Assembly (NCBI GenBank): GCA_002431395.1
Contig: DJEU01000049.1
Coordinates: forward strand, 1 to 22,281
From: Lachnoclostridium sp. UBA5890
GTDB taxonomy: Bacteria > Bacillota > Clostridia > Lachnospirales > Lachnospiraceae
DNA: 22,281 nucleotides
Direction: 5' to 3'
Part shown: in pieces, positions 13,955-22,008 of the stretch
Position numbering within the stretch: the stretch's first letter is position 1
Layout of the letters: each line of letters starts with the position of its first letter
Notes under the pieces: model-generated
Told to the model about the DNA's origin: nothing
What the model saw: only the letters and a program-made list of their open reading frames with translations
Databases searched by the model: none
Translations under genes and position numbers: made by a program

Positions 13955-14941
13955 TTATTTGGCAAGCAATGACTTGCTCACGCGCACTTCATAGCCTTCC
14001 GCCCATTTTTCATAAGCCGTGCGGAACGCATCTTTTTGCTGTTTTTCCACTTCCTGCTCTACATATGCCTGATTCAGATTTTTCGTATTCGCCTTCAGAC
14101 AATAAGCGATGTAAAAGCCGTCCGATTCTTCGATGACACCGCTTGTCGCATCCTTTTTCAAGGCAAGGACATTGGCTGCGAGATTGGTACGGCTGTCAAG
14201 ACTTCCCAAAATCACTTCTTCCGGCGCACTTCCGGTCTTTTCCTTCACAAAAGAATAGAAATTTCCCTGATACGAAGCCAGTTCCTGTGCATATCCTGCT
14301 GCCTGTGCACGGACTTCTTCGCGGTTTGCATCCGTCGCCGGCAGATAGCACAAAAGCACTTTTGCCGCCTGCGTCGTCGCCGCGTCAATCGAAACCTGTG
14401 TCGAACCGGTCACAACGTCGTACATTTTTCTCGCCACAAGATTTTCCTCAAAAATGCGGTGCATCGTCTCCGTCGTAATTCCGTTTGCCTTCTGGACATC
14501 CTCCGGAATCGTCGCGATATATTGGTCCGCCTTATAATCAATGTCTTCTTTTTCATCGACACCAAGCGTCACGCCCTGGCCCTCGGCTGCCTTATTCATT
14601 ACCTTGATCTGAATGATAAGACGCACGATATCCTCGATCGCAGCCTGTCCGATCGTATGATCATCGACCGAAATATTCCAGACATCCGCTCCGAGCATGG
14701 AATCATACTGATTTTTCAAAAACCAGCTGTAAACCAGGTATTCATCGTAGGTTACGCCCTGTTTGCCGACAGCGACAGCGATGGAATCTCCCTGGAGATC
14801 TCCATTGTTTACCTTCGCCGCTTTTTCTACACTTGTCGTCTGTTCTTCTGCGTTTTCCGTTTTTTTAGAACACCCGACGCTTGTAAGCATCAGGCTCACG
14901 GCAAGACATCCGCAAAGAATTTTCTTTCCAAATCTATTCAT
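13955..14941 (-). CDS. PrsA/SurA-like lipoprotein foldase (peptidyl-prolyl isomerase-like)
   Basis: A 328-aa secreted lipoprotein. The signal peptide is MNRFGKKILCGCLAVSLMLTSVGC, with C24 as the lipidated cysteine (SVGC). Residues 55-190 resemble the SurA/PrsA chaperone module: 'DSIAVAVGKQGVTYDEYLVYSWFLKNQ', 'IVRLIIQIKVMNKAAEGQGVTL' and 'HRIFEENLVARKMYD'. Residues about 190-310 occupy the place of the parvulin isomerase domain but are weakly conserved, so it may be only a chaperone. PrsA proteins help exported proteins fold outside the membrane. ATG 14941 is chosen because AAGGAGG lies 6 bases upstream and a lipoprotein signal follows. The start overlaps the last 8 bases of mfd, indicating translational coupling. 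Confidence 0.85.
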   Translation of the reverse strand: MNRFGKKILCGCLAVSLMLTSVGCSKKTENAEEQTTSVEKAAKVNNGDLQGDSIAVAVGKQGVTYDEYLVYSWFLKNQYDSMLGADVWNISVDDHTIGQAAIEDIVRLIIQIKVMNKAAEGQGVTLGVDEKEDIDYKADQYIATIPEDVQKANGITTETMHRIFEENLVARKMYDVVTGSTQVSIDAATTQAAKVLLCYLPATDANREEVRAQAAGYAQELASYQGNFYSFVKEKTGSAPEEVILGSLDSRTNLAANVLALKKDATSGVIEESDGFYIAYCLKANTKNLNQAYVEQEVEKQQKDAFRTAYEKWAEGYEVRVSKSLLAK

Positions 14942-17900
14942 CTTCTTCCTCCTTGATCTTCTGCATCTCATTTACAAGTTCTGACAATTGTCGAAGCAAT
15001 GGCTCCTCTTTCTGCTGATATACAAAATACGGCGTTGTTTCCGGTACAAAACGCAGTTTGCCTTGGTATGCCGCAAGCAGGTCCGGAATTTTGTCCGTCG
15101 CCACTTTGGCCTGCGGAAACATCGTGATCCGTATCTGGTTCGCCTTTTCCACGATCGCCGTAATATACGCATCGTGTGCCTTTGCTTTCAAAAGCGCGAT
15201 CTCCAAAAGATTGCACACACTCTGTGGCGGCTCGCCAAAACGGTCGATCAGCTCGTCTACCATATCGTCTCTCTCCGGCTCCGTCTCAATTTCCGCGATG
15301 CGCTTGTACACATCCAATTTCTGGAATTCATTCGGAATATAATCTGCCGGGATAAACGCATCCATTTTCAGATCAATATTTGTCTCAAACTCGTCATTTT
15401 CGACCTTTTCCCCTTTGAGGCGCTTGACGGCTTCGTTGAGCATTTTGCAATACAGATCGTAACCAACTGCCTCCATATGTCCGTGCTGTCTGGCCCCCAA
15501 AAGGTTTCCTGCACCACGGATCTCAAGGTCCCTCATAGATATTTTAAACCCTGAACCAAGTTCTGTAAACTCTTTTATTGCAGCAAGTCGTTTTTCTGCT
15601 ACTTCTTTTAACATCTTGTCGCGCTTATACATCAAAAATGCGTATGCTGTCCGATTGGAACGACCGACACGTCCACGTAGCTGATAAAGCTGGGAAAGCC
15701 CGAGTTTATCGGCTTCATCGATAATGATCGTATTAACGTTAGGGATATCTAACCCCGTCTCCACGATCGTTGTCGAGACAAGGACATCAATCTCGCCATT
15801 GACAAAGGCAAACATGGTGCGCTCCAGCTCACGCTCATTCATCTGGCCGTGAGCATAGGCGACAATGGCCTCTGGCACAAGTTTCTGCACCTCTCCGGCG
15901 ATAATGTCCATATTGGCGACGCGGTTGTACACATAGTAAACCTGACCGCCGCGTCCAAGTTCACGGAGAATCGCCTCGCGCACGATCTCGTCATTTTTCT
16001 CCATAACAAATGTCTGAATCGGCATACGATCGACCGGCGGCTCTTCCAGCACACTCATATCGCGGATTCCGACAAGACTCATGTGAAGTGTTCGCGGAAT
16101 CGGCGTCGCCGTAAGCGTCAAAACATCAATGTCATTTTTCAGCTGTTTCAATTTTTCTTTATGTGTCACGCCGAAACGCTGCTCCTCATCGACGATCAGA
16201 AGCCCAAGGTCTTTGTAAACGACATCTTTTGCCAAAAGCCGATGGGTTCCGATGACAATGTCAATCGCGCCTTTTCGCAGTTTTTCCACCGTCTCCCGGT
16301 TTTCTTTCGGCGTTCTCAGACGGGAAAGCATCCCCACTTCGACGCTGTAATCGCGCATTCTCTGGACAAATGTATTGTAATGCTGGCCCGCAAGGATCGT
16401 CGTCGGCACAAGAACTGCCACCTGCTTGCCATCCATAACGGCTTTGAATGCCGCGCGGATCGCGATTTCCGTCTTTCCATATCCGACATCCCCGCAGATC
16501 AGGCGGTCCATTGCCTTGACACTTTCCATGTCTTTTTTCGTATCTTCGATCGCCCGCAGCTGATCCTCCGTCTCCTCATAAGGAAAAACCTCTTCAAATT
16601 CGCGCTGCCAAACCGTATCTTTTTCAAATGCGTGTCCCTGCTTTGCCTGTCGTTTGGCATACAGATCGACCAGTTCCTGCGCAATCTCCTTGACGGCTCC
16701 TTTGACACGCGTTTTCGTCTTCTTCCACTCCGGCGAATTGAGTTTATTTAACTTCGGCACTTTCGTTGCATCACTTCCCGCGTACTTTTGCAGCACTTCC
16801 AGGGAAGTCGCCGGGATATACAGATTGCTCCCGCCGGCGTAAGCCACTTTCAGATAATCCTTCGTAATATGATCGACCTCGATCTTCTCGATTCCTTCAT
16901 AAATACCAAGTCCGTGGTTTTCATGAACGACATAATCCCCGATCTTTAAGTCATTGAAACTGTGGATTGCCGCCCCTTCGTAACGTTTGACACGTTTTTT
17001 CCGTTTCTTCTTTACCCCGCCGAAAATGTCACCCTCCGTCATTACGACAAAGCGCAGATTGGGGTACTCAAATCCCTTCCGCAGTGTACCTTTGCTGATC
17101 ATCACTTCACCCGGAAGCAGTTCATGCGACAGATCTCTGCTGTAAAATGCCGGAATCTCGTAATCCTGCAGATCCTGACAAAGACGCTCTGCACGCGTTC
17201 CCGAGGCAGAAAGCACCAGCACACGGTACCCATTTTTCTTCAGCCGCAGGATATCCTTTGCAAGCAACGAAAAATTGTTATTATACGATGGTGCTGCCTG
17301 AATCTGGAAATTGTATTTGTGTCTGACATTAAATTCCTTGACTTTCATATCCAGCGCCGTCATAAGGATCAGCGGCAGTTCGGACAATTTTTTCAAAAGC
17401 ACCGGCAGCGAAAACAGGACTTCCATCTGTCCCGGCAGAATATATCCCTTTTCAAGACGGCTTACCATGCTTTCGCGGAATTCATACTCCACCGCTTCGC
17501 CCTTTTCGATACAACGCGCCGGCTCGTCGAGATAAACGCAAACATCTTCTCCCTTAAAATAATCGAAAAACGAACTTACATTTTTTGTAAAATAACTGAC
17601 ATAACTTTCCAGATTTACGAGGCCGTGATAAACTTCATAGGTCTCACGGAAATTTGCCACGCTCTGGCGGAGCCGTGAAGCTTCTTCCTTCTTTCCCTCT
17701 TCTTCAAACTGACGCACGCAGGTCTGCATCTCCTCTTCCATGCGGTGCATTCCTTCTAAAATGCGGTCTTCTTCCAGAAAAATTTCCGTCGCCGGATAAA
17801 TCTCGATCTCAGAAACGGTCTCGACCGAACGCTGGCTCTCTACGTCAATGCGCCGGATGCCGTCGACTTCGTCGCCCCACAGTTCGATACGATACGGGCA

Positions 17901-18458
17901 TTCCTCGGTCAGCGGAAATACGTCGATAATACCTCCGCGCACCGAAAACTCGCCTTCTTTTTGCACTTGTCCCGTATTTTCATAGCCAATGGCAACAAGA
18001 TTTTTCTTAAACTGCTCCAGATCCAAAATTTCTTCTTCGGCCACATGAATCCGGTTTTCCTGATAACGTTCAAACGGCAGACAATAGTCCATTCCGCCAT
18101 CCAGCGTCGTTACGACGGTAAGCGGTTCCTTTTCCAGCAGCCGCTTGATGACCTTCAGCCGTTCTTTGACAATCGCCTGGCCGTGCACATCCGCGCTGTA
18201 AAAGATGAAATCCTTCGCCGGATAATACATGACATCGTGGTCATAAATTTTCAGATCTTCGACAAGTTCCTTGGCCCGCACTTCATTGTGTGTGATAACA
18301 AGCCGGATTCTCTTATCGCGCCCTGTCCCATAGATCATATGGCTCTCCTGGGTATCCATGCATCCGATCAGCTGAACCGGAAATTCACCCTGTTTTATCC
18401 CGCGTATGAGCTGGTCATATTCTTCCAGTTCCCCAAGAGGGGCAAATAACGTCTCCAA
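14934..18458 (-). CDS. mfd: Transcription-repair coupling factor
   Basis: A 1174-aa DNA translocase that removes RNA polymerase stalled at lesions and recruits UvrA. Domains in order: a UvrB-like N-terminus (about 20-220, with 'EFSVRGGIIDVFP' and 'PYRIELWGDEVDGIRRID'), an RNA polymerase-interaction domain around 500-560 ('KIGDYVVHENHGLGIYEGI'), and RecG-like helicase motor domains from about 620. The motor has Walker A GDVGYGKT (656-663), DEEQ (757-760), TATPIPRT (783-790) and QLRGRVGR (926-933). A C-terminal TRCF domain covers about 1030-1130. Length is normal. The start is TTG 18458 with AAGGA about 9 bases upstream; no better start exists nearby. It follows pth by 26 bases. Confidence 0.98.
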   Translation of the reverse strand: METLFAPLGELEEYDQLIRGIKQGEFPVQLIGCMDTQESHMIYGTGRDKRIRLVITHNEVRAKELVEDLKIYDHDVMYYPAKDFIFYSADVHGQAIVKERLKVIKRLLEKEPLTVVTTLDGGMDYCLPFERYQENRIHVAEEEILDLEQFKKNLVAIGYENTGQVQKEGEFSVRGGIIDVFPLTEECPYRIELWGDEVDGIRRIDVESQRSVETVSEIEIYPATEIFLEEDRILEGMHRMEEEMQTCVRQFEEEGKKEEASRLRQSVANFRETYEVYHGLVNLESYVSYFTKNVSSFFDYFKGEDVCVYLDEPARCIEKGEAVEYEFRESMVSRLEKGYILPGQMEVLFSLPVLLKKLSELPLILMTALDMKVKEFNVRHKYNFQIQAAPSYNNNFSLLAKDILRLKKNGYRVLVLSASGTRAERLCQDLQDYEIPAFYSRDLSHELLPGEVMISKGTLRKGFEYPNLRFVVMTEGDIFGGVKKKRKKRVKRYEGAAIHSFNDLKIGDYVVHENHGLGIYEGIEKIEVDHITKDYLKVAYAGGSNLYIPATSLEVLQKYAGSDATKVPKLNKLNSPEWKKTKTRVKGAVKEIAQELVDLYAKRQAKQGHAFEKDTVWQREFEEVFPYEETEDQLRAIEDTKKDMESVKAMDRLICGDVGYGKTEIAIRAAFKAVMDGKQVAVLVPTTILAGQHYNTFVQRMRDYSVEVGMLSRLRTPKENRETVEKLRKGAIDIVIGTHRLLAKDVVYKDLGLLIVDEEQRFGVTHKEKLKQLKNDIDVLTLTATPIPRTLHMSLVGIRDMSVLEEPPVDRMPIQTFVMEKNDEIVREAILRELGRGGQVYYVYNRVANMDIIAGEVQKLVPEAIVAYAHGQMNERELERTMFAFVNGEIDVLVSTTIVETGLDIPNVNTIIIDEADKLGLSQLYQLRGRVGRSNRTAYAFLMYKRDKMLKEVAEKRLAAIKEFTELGSGFKISMRDLEIRGAGNLLGARQHGHMEAVGYDLYCKMLNEAVKRLKGEKVENDEFETNIDLKMDAFIPADYIPNEFQKLDVYKRIAEIETEPERDDMVDELIDRFGEPPQSVCNLLEIALLKAKAHDAYITAIVEKANQIRITMFPQAKVATDKIPDLLAAYQGKLRFVPETTPYFVYQQKEEPLLRQLSELVNEMQKIKEEEDE

Positions 18459-18484
18459 ATCTCTCTTTCCTTTCTAAAGTTTTC

Positions 18485-19054
18485 CTATTTCTTTTTCGCA
18501 TTAAAGCGGTTCATCGCCACATCTACATCCTGCGTCACAATCGTTTCCACGGCTGCGACAGCTTCATCCAGCACTTCATCGATCTTCTTTTCGTCTTCCT
18601 TGGAAAAATGTCCCAAAACGTGATTGACAAGGTCGCCGCCCTGTGGCTTCGCCCCTACGCCCACTTTGACGCGTGGAAATTCATTCGTTCCAAGATGCAA
18701 AATGATATTTTTGATGCCATTGTGTCCGCCTGCGCTTCCTTTTCTGCGCACACGGATCTGTCCCACTTCCAGGTCAATATCGTCGTATGCCACAATAATA
18801 TCTTCCGGTTCAATCTTATAATAATCCGCTATACTCCGCACACTTTCGCCACTCAGATTCATAAAGGTCTGTGGCTGCGCCAAGATTACTTTTTCGCCCT
18901 CGATAAATCCCTTGCCACACACGGCTTTATGCTCTTTGCTGTTTAATGGAATACGATATTCATCAGAAAGTCTTGCTATGACTCCAAAGCCGATATTATG
19001 TCTTGTTCCTGCATACTCTCTCCCCGGGTTTCCTAATCCTACAATCAGTTTCAT
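18485..19054 (-). CDS. pth: Peptidyl-tRNA hydrolase
   Basis: A 189-aa cytosolic enzyme that frees tRNA from peptidyl-tRNA dropped by ribosomes. The N-terminus KLIVGLGNPGREYAGTRHNIG carries N9 and the catalytic H19. The 'FMNLSGESV' and 'VAYDDIDLEVGQIRVRRKG' blocks (D91/D92) and 'SAGGHNGIKNI' are diagnostic. ATG 19054 is chosen because GGAGG lies 6 bases upstream and the family start is MKLIVGLGNPG; a TTG four codons earlier is in frame but overlaps that ribosome site. It is the first gene of the operon, 35 bases downstream of a strong -10, and precedes mfd by 26 bases, a pairing common in Firmicutes. Confidence 0.97.
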   Translation of the reverse strand: MKLIVGLGNPGREYAGTRHNIGFGVIARLSDEYRIPLNSKEHKAVCGKGFIEGEKVILAQPQTFMNLSGESVRSIADYYKIEPEDIIVAYDDIDLEVGQIRVRRKGSAGGHNGIKNIILHLGTNEFPRVKVGVGAKPQGGDLVNHVLGHFSKEDEKKIDEVLDEAVAAVETIVTQDVDVAMNRFNAKKK

Positions 19055-19083
19055 AAGCGCCTCCAAATCTCCATTATCTTTTT

Positions 19084-19112
19084 ATTATACCAATTTCACG
19101 GCTTATCGGCAA
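19084..19112 (-). promoter_or_regulatory. Sigma-A promoter of the pth-mfd-prsA-malQ operon
   Basis: On the minus strand TTGCCG (19112-19107), 17 bases, then a perfect TATAAT (19089-19084). It starts about 27 bases downstream of the spoVG terminator's T-run. Confidence 0.85.
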
Positions 19113-19138
19113 GGGTTTTGTAAAAAAGCCTGTGTCAC

Positions 19139-19177
19139 AAAAAAACCAGTCACAGCTGCCGCAGCAGCCATGACCAG
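19139..19177 (-). terminator. Rho-independent terminator of spoVG
   Basis: On the minus strand, ACTGGTCATGGCTGC (19177-19163) pairs over 15 positions, four of them G-U, with the segment at 19158-19144 around a 4-base loop. A six-T run follows (19144-19139). It lies about 40 bases past the spoVG stop. Confidence 0.88.
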
Positions 19178-19217
19178 TCTTATTTGATTGCGTGTCGCAT
19201 CGCTTACACGCCTAATT

Positions 19218-19490
19218 TCAATTTTCTGTTTCTTCCTGCAATGCTTCGTGAAAGCGTGCAAGAATCGCATCTTCCAGTTCTGCTCGCATCTGAGGATTGA
19301 TTGGATGAGCGACATCGCGAAACTGCTCGTCTGGTGTTCTCTTACTCGGCATCGCGATAAAATATCCTTTTTCGCCTTCAATCACTTTAATATCATGAAC
19401 GACAAAACAATCATCGAATGTTACAGATGCTACCGCCTTCATCTTCGAGTCTCTGTCGATGACCCGGATCCGAACGTCTGTTACCTGCAT
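19218..19490 (-). CDS. spoVG: SpoVG family RNA/DNA-binding regulator
   Basis: A 90-aa cytoplasmic regulator, known in Bacillus and Listeria for effects on septation, sporulation and gene expression through nucleic-acid binding. 'MQVTDVRIRVIDRDSKMKAVASVTFDDCFVVHDIKVIEG' and 'GYFIAMPSKRTPDEQFRDVAHPI' are the family signature. ATG 19490 is chosen because AGAGAGG lies 8 bases upstream and the protein then starts exactly where family members do; the ATG two codons earlier is too close to the ribosome site. It sits 89 bases downstream of glgD and ends at a strong terminator. The leader holds an inverted repeat (see 19528-19571). I did not find a convincing sigma-H promoter. Confidence 0.96.
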   Translation of the reverse strand: MQVTDVRIRVIDRDSKMKAVASVTFDDCFVVHDIKVIEGEKGYFIAMPSKRTPDEQFRDVAHPINPQMRAELEDAILARFHEALQEETEN

Positions 19491-19527
19491 ACCCATATCC
19501 TCTCTTCTGCTTTTCATTTGCTACATA

Positions 19528-19571
19528 GTAACGATTCATTGATTTCCATACATTAGATCCTGAATAGTTAC
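19528..19571. repeat. 11-bp inverted repeat in the glgD-spoVG gap
   Basis: GTAACGATTCA (19528-19538) and TGAATAGTTAC (19561-19571) are reverse complements with one mismatch, 22 bases apart. The right arm extends to a 14-mer (19558-19571) that occurs again, inverted, at 22195-22208. The dyad could be an operator, an mRNA hairpin or part of a dispersed repeat. Confidence 0.6.
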
Positions 19572-19579
19572 ATTGCTGA

Positions 19580-20701
19580 TTACAATACATAACGTGCATT
19601 CGTCTCAAGCACGATTTTAATGTTTTCCGGATCACCTACGTAATTGGAATTTGCGCGAATTGTATCATGGCTCTCCACAATACAATTCTCAATATACGTA
19701 TTATCACCTATATAAACATCATTCAGTATGATCGAGTTGCGAATTACCGTATTGTTTCCTACATATACTTCTTTAAATAAGATAGAATCGGATACCTCTC
19801 CATTAATAATGCATCCGCTTGAAACCAAACTGTTTTTCACTTTGGATCCGGCATTGTATTTCGCCGGCGGCAGATCTTCTATCTTCGAAGCAATTGTCGG
19901 ATACTGTGCAAAGAAATAATCGCGGATATCACGATTCAGGAAATCCATATTAGTTTCAAAATAAGATTCCACCGTCGTAATATTGCTCCAATAAGAATTC
20001 ATTGGATAGGCATAAATCTTCTTCAAGCCACGGTAACGCACAAAAATGTCTTTTACCAAATCAAAGCATCCTTCACTTCCCGCGCGCTCGATCATCTCAA
20101 TCAATTGTCTTCTACGAACTACGTAAATGCCTGTGGACACCGTTGTCTTTGACGTCACGATCGGTTTTTCCTCGAATTCCGTCACAAGTCCCGATTCATC
20201 CACAGAGACAACACCAAAACGACTTGGGTCATCCCTCTCCCCGAGATCCTTTGTCACAATTGTGATGTCTGCATTTTTCTGTACATGATACTCTAAAACT
20301 TTATTAAAATCGAGTTTATAAACACAGTCTCCGGAAGCGATTACAACATATGGTTCATGACTTGCTTTCAAAAAGTCAATGTTCTGTGCGATCGCATCCG
20401 CCGTTCCACGATACCAGTAACTGTTATCCTGGGTCTGCGTCGGAGTAAATACAAACAATCCCCCTTGCTTACGTCCAAAATCCCACCATTTTGAAGAATT
20501 CAAATGCTGGTTCAGTGATTTTGAATTATATTGTGTAAAAACCGCCACTTTACTGATGTGGGAATTTGCCATGCTGCTCAGCGCAAAATCAATACTGCGA
20601 TAACCCCCTGCAATTGGCATCGCGGATGTTGCTCTTTTCTTTGTCAGATCCCGCATCCGTGGGCTTTCACCACCTGCTAAAATAATTCCGATTGCTCTCA
20701 T
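19580..20701 (-). CDS. glgD: GlgD subunit of glucose-1-phosphate adenylyltransferase
   Basis: A 373-aa partner subunit of ADP-glucose pyrophosphorylase, which supplies ADP-glucose for glycogen. The N-terminal nucleotidyltransferase-like domain is followed from about 285 by a left-handed beta-helix built of hexapeptides (CIINGEVSDSILFKEVYVGNNTVIRNSIILNDVYIG). The glycine-rich nucleotide loop, GGxGSR in GlgC, is GGESPR (10-15) here, and the GDH of the active site is G124-D125-C126. This agrees with GlgD being a mainly regulatory subunit in Firmicutes. ATG 20701 overlaps the glgC stop (ATGA), so the two are translationally coupled and probably made in fixed ratio. Confidence 0.95.
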   Translation of the reverse strand: MRAIGIILAGGESPRMRDLTKKRATSAMPIAGGYRSIDFALSSMANSHISKVAVFTQYNSKSLNQHLNSSKWWDFGRKQGGLFVFTPTQTQDNSYWYRGTADAIAQNIDFLKASHEPYVVIASGDCVYKLDFNKVLEYHVQKNADITIVTKDLGERDDPSRFGVVSVDESGLVTEFEEKPIVTSKTTVSTGIYVVRRRQLIEMIERAGSEGCFDLVKDIFVRYRGLKKIYAYPMNSYWSNITTVESYFETNMDFLNRDIRDYFFAQYPTIASKIEDLPPAKYNAGSKVKNSLVSSGCIINGEVSDSILFKEVYVGNNTVIRNSIILNDVYIGDNTYIENCIVESHDTIRANSNYVGDPENIKIVLETNARYVL

Positions 20702-21975
20702 ATAATGTCACCTGCCTTTATCAAAGTTCCGCCGGCTTCCAGCGTATTGTTTGGATAGTCCTCACTCGTTGTCACCCCTGATATGGCAGTATTCTTACCA
20801 ATTGTCACACCGTCCGGAATCACAGTATCATCCCCAACCGTTACCAGATTAAATGCATAGACATCCGGTTTTACCTGGTTCACAACATCATCTTCGCCTT
20901 CGCCCAATACACAATTTGCGCCGATGGTTGTATTTTCTGCGACAATTGTTTTATTTAATACCGTATTCTTACCGATATGTGCAGAATTCATTACAATGGA
21001 ATCGCGAATGACCGCTCCCTCTTCAATCACAACATTGGAACCAATGACAGAATTGTGTACTTCTCCATACACTTCACATCCGTCTCCCATGATTGCCTTG
21101 TCGATTACAGCGGAATTCGCAATGTACTGTGGACGAAGCCACTCATTTTTTGTATAAATTTTCCAAAATTCTTCATACAGGTTAAATACCGGAATCAGAT
21201 CGATCAGTTCCATATTGGACTCCCAATACGATCCCAATGTTCCTACATCTTTCCAATAACCATTAAACTCGTATGCAAAGATACGGTCACCTCTTTCATG
21301 GCAATATGGTATGATGTGTTTACCAAAGTCACATCCCGGTTGATCACGCAGTGTGATCAGTGCCTCGCGCAGCACCGGCCAGGAGAAAATATAAATCCCC
21401 ATGGATGCCAGGTTGCTTTTTGGTTGTTCCGGTTTTTCCTGAAATTCCACAATCTGTTTATTATCGTCTGTAACACAAACCCCAAAACGACTTGCCTCTT
21501 CCATCGGAACCGGGATCGTCGCCAGTGTCACATCTGCATTGTTGGATTTGTGGAAATCCAGCATTACTTGATAATCCATTTTGTAAATGTGGTCTCCGCC
21601 AAGAATCAGAACGTAGTCCGGATTATACTGCTCCATATACTTTAAGTTCTGGAAAATCGCATTGGCTGTACCTGTATACCATTCACTACTTGTACTTTTT
21701 TCATACGGTGGTAAAATCGATATTCCTCCGACATTTCTGTCAAGGTCCCACGGAATACCAATTCCGATATGCGTATTCAGCTTCAGCGGCTGATATTGTG
21801 TAAGCACCCCAACGGTATCTACTCCGGAGTTAATACAGTTACTCAACGGAAAATCAATGATACGATACTTTCCCCCAAAAGCAACAGCAGGTTTTGCTAC
21901 ATTTGCCGTAAGTACTCCAAGTCGCGAGCCCTGTCCTCCTGCCAGCAACATAGCTATCATTTCTTTCTTGATCAT
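20698..21975 (-). CDS. glgC: Glucose-1-phosphate adenylyltransferase, catalytic subunit
   Basis: A 425-aa enzyme making ADP-glucose from ATP and glucose-1-phosphate, the committed step of glycogen synthesis. The ATP loop LLAGGQGSRLG (10-20) is intact, as are GGDHIYKMD (126-134) with D128, and the sugar-phosphate lysine K181 in EFQEKP. The C-terminal part from about 300 is a left-handed beta-helix (VIGSNVVIEEGAVIRDSIVMNSAHIGKNTVL). ATG 21975 is chosen because the mRNA before it reads AGGGGGTGATC, an unusually extensive match to the 16S 3' end, and the family begins MIKKE-IAMLLAGG; an in-frame upstream start at 22008 is unlikely. glgD follows with a 4-base overlap. No glycogen synthase gene is in the window. 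Confidence 0.97.
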   Translation of the reverse strand: MIKKEMIAMLLAGGQGSRLGVLTANVAKPAVAFGGKYRIIDFPLSNCINSGVDTVGVLTQYQPLKLNTHIGIGIPWDLDRNVGGISILPPYEKSTSSEWYTGTANAIFQNLKYMEQYNPDYVLILGGDHIYKMDYQVMLDFHKSNNADVTLATIPVPMEEASRFGVCVTDDNKQIVEFQEKPEQPKSNLASMGIYIFSWPVLREALITLRDQPGCDFGKHIIPYCHERGDRIFAYEFNGYWKDVGTLGSYWESNMELIDLIPVFNLYEEFWKIYTKNEWLRPQYIANSAVIDKAIMGDGCEVYGEVHNSVIGSNVVIEEGAVIRDSIVMNSAHIGKNTVLNKTIVAENTTIGANCVLGEGEDDVVNQVKPDVYAFNLVTVGDDTVIPDGVTIGKNTAISGVTTSEDYPNNTLEAGGTLIKAGDII

Positions 21976-22008
21976 CAGATCACCCCCTGTTGTAATTATG
22001 CCTGTCAA

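Noticed and set aside
15849..16751. 300-codon plus-strand frame opposite mfd, and similar long frames opposite prsA and glgC
   Set aside because: They lie wholly antisense to well-recognised genes, have Cys/His/Arg-rich compositions typical of reverse-strand shadows, and no family motifs.
19510..19565. Sigma-H-like promoter for spoVG (AGGATCT ... GAAT on the minus strand)
   Set aside because: The two elements are 17 bases apart, whereas the known sigma-H spacing allows about 14-15, so I do not annotate it. Mapping the 5' end would settle it.
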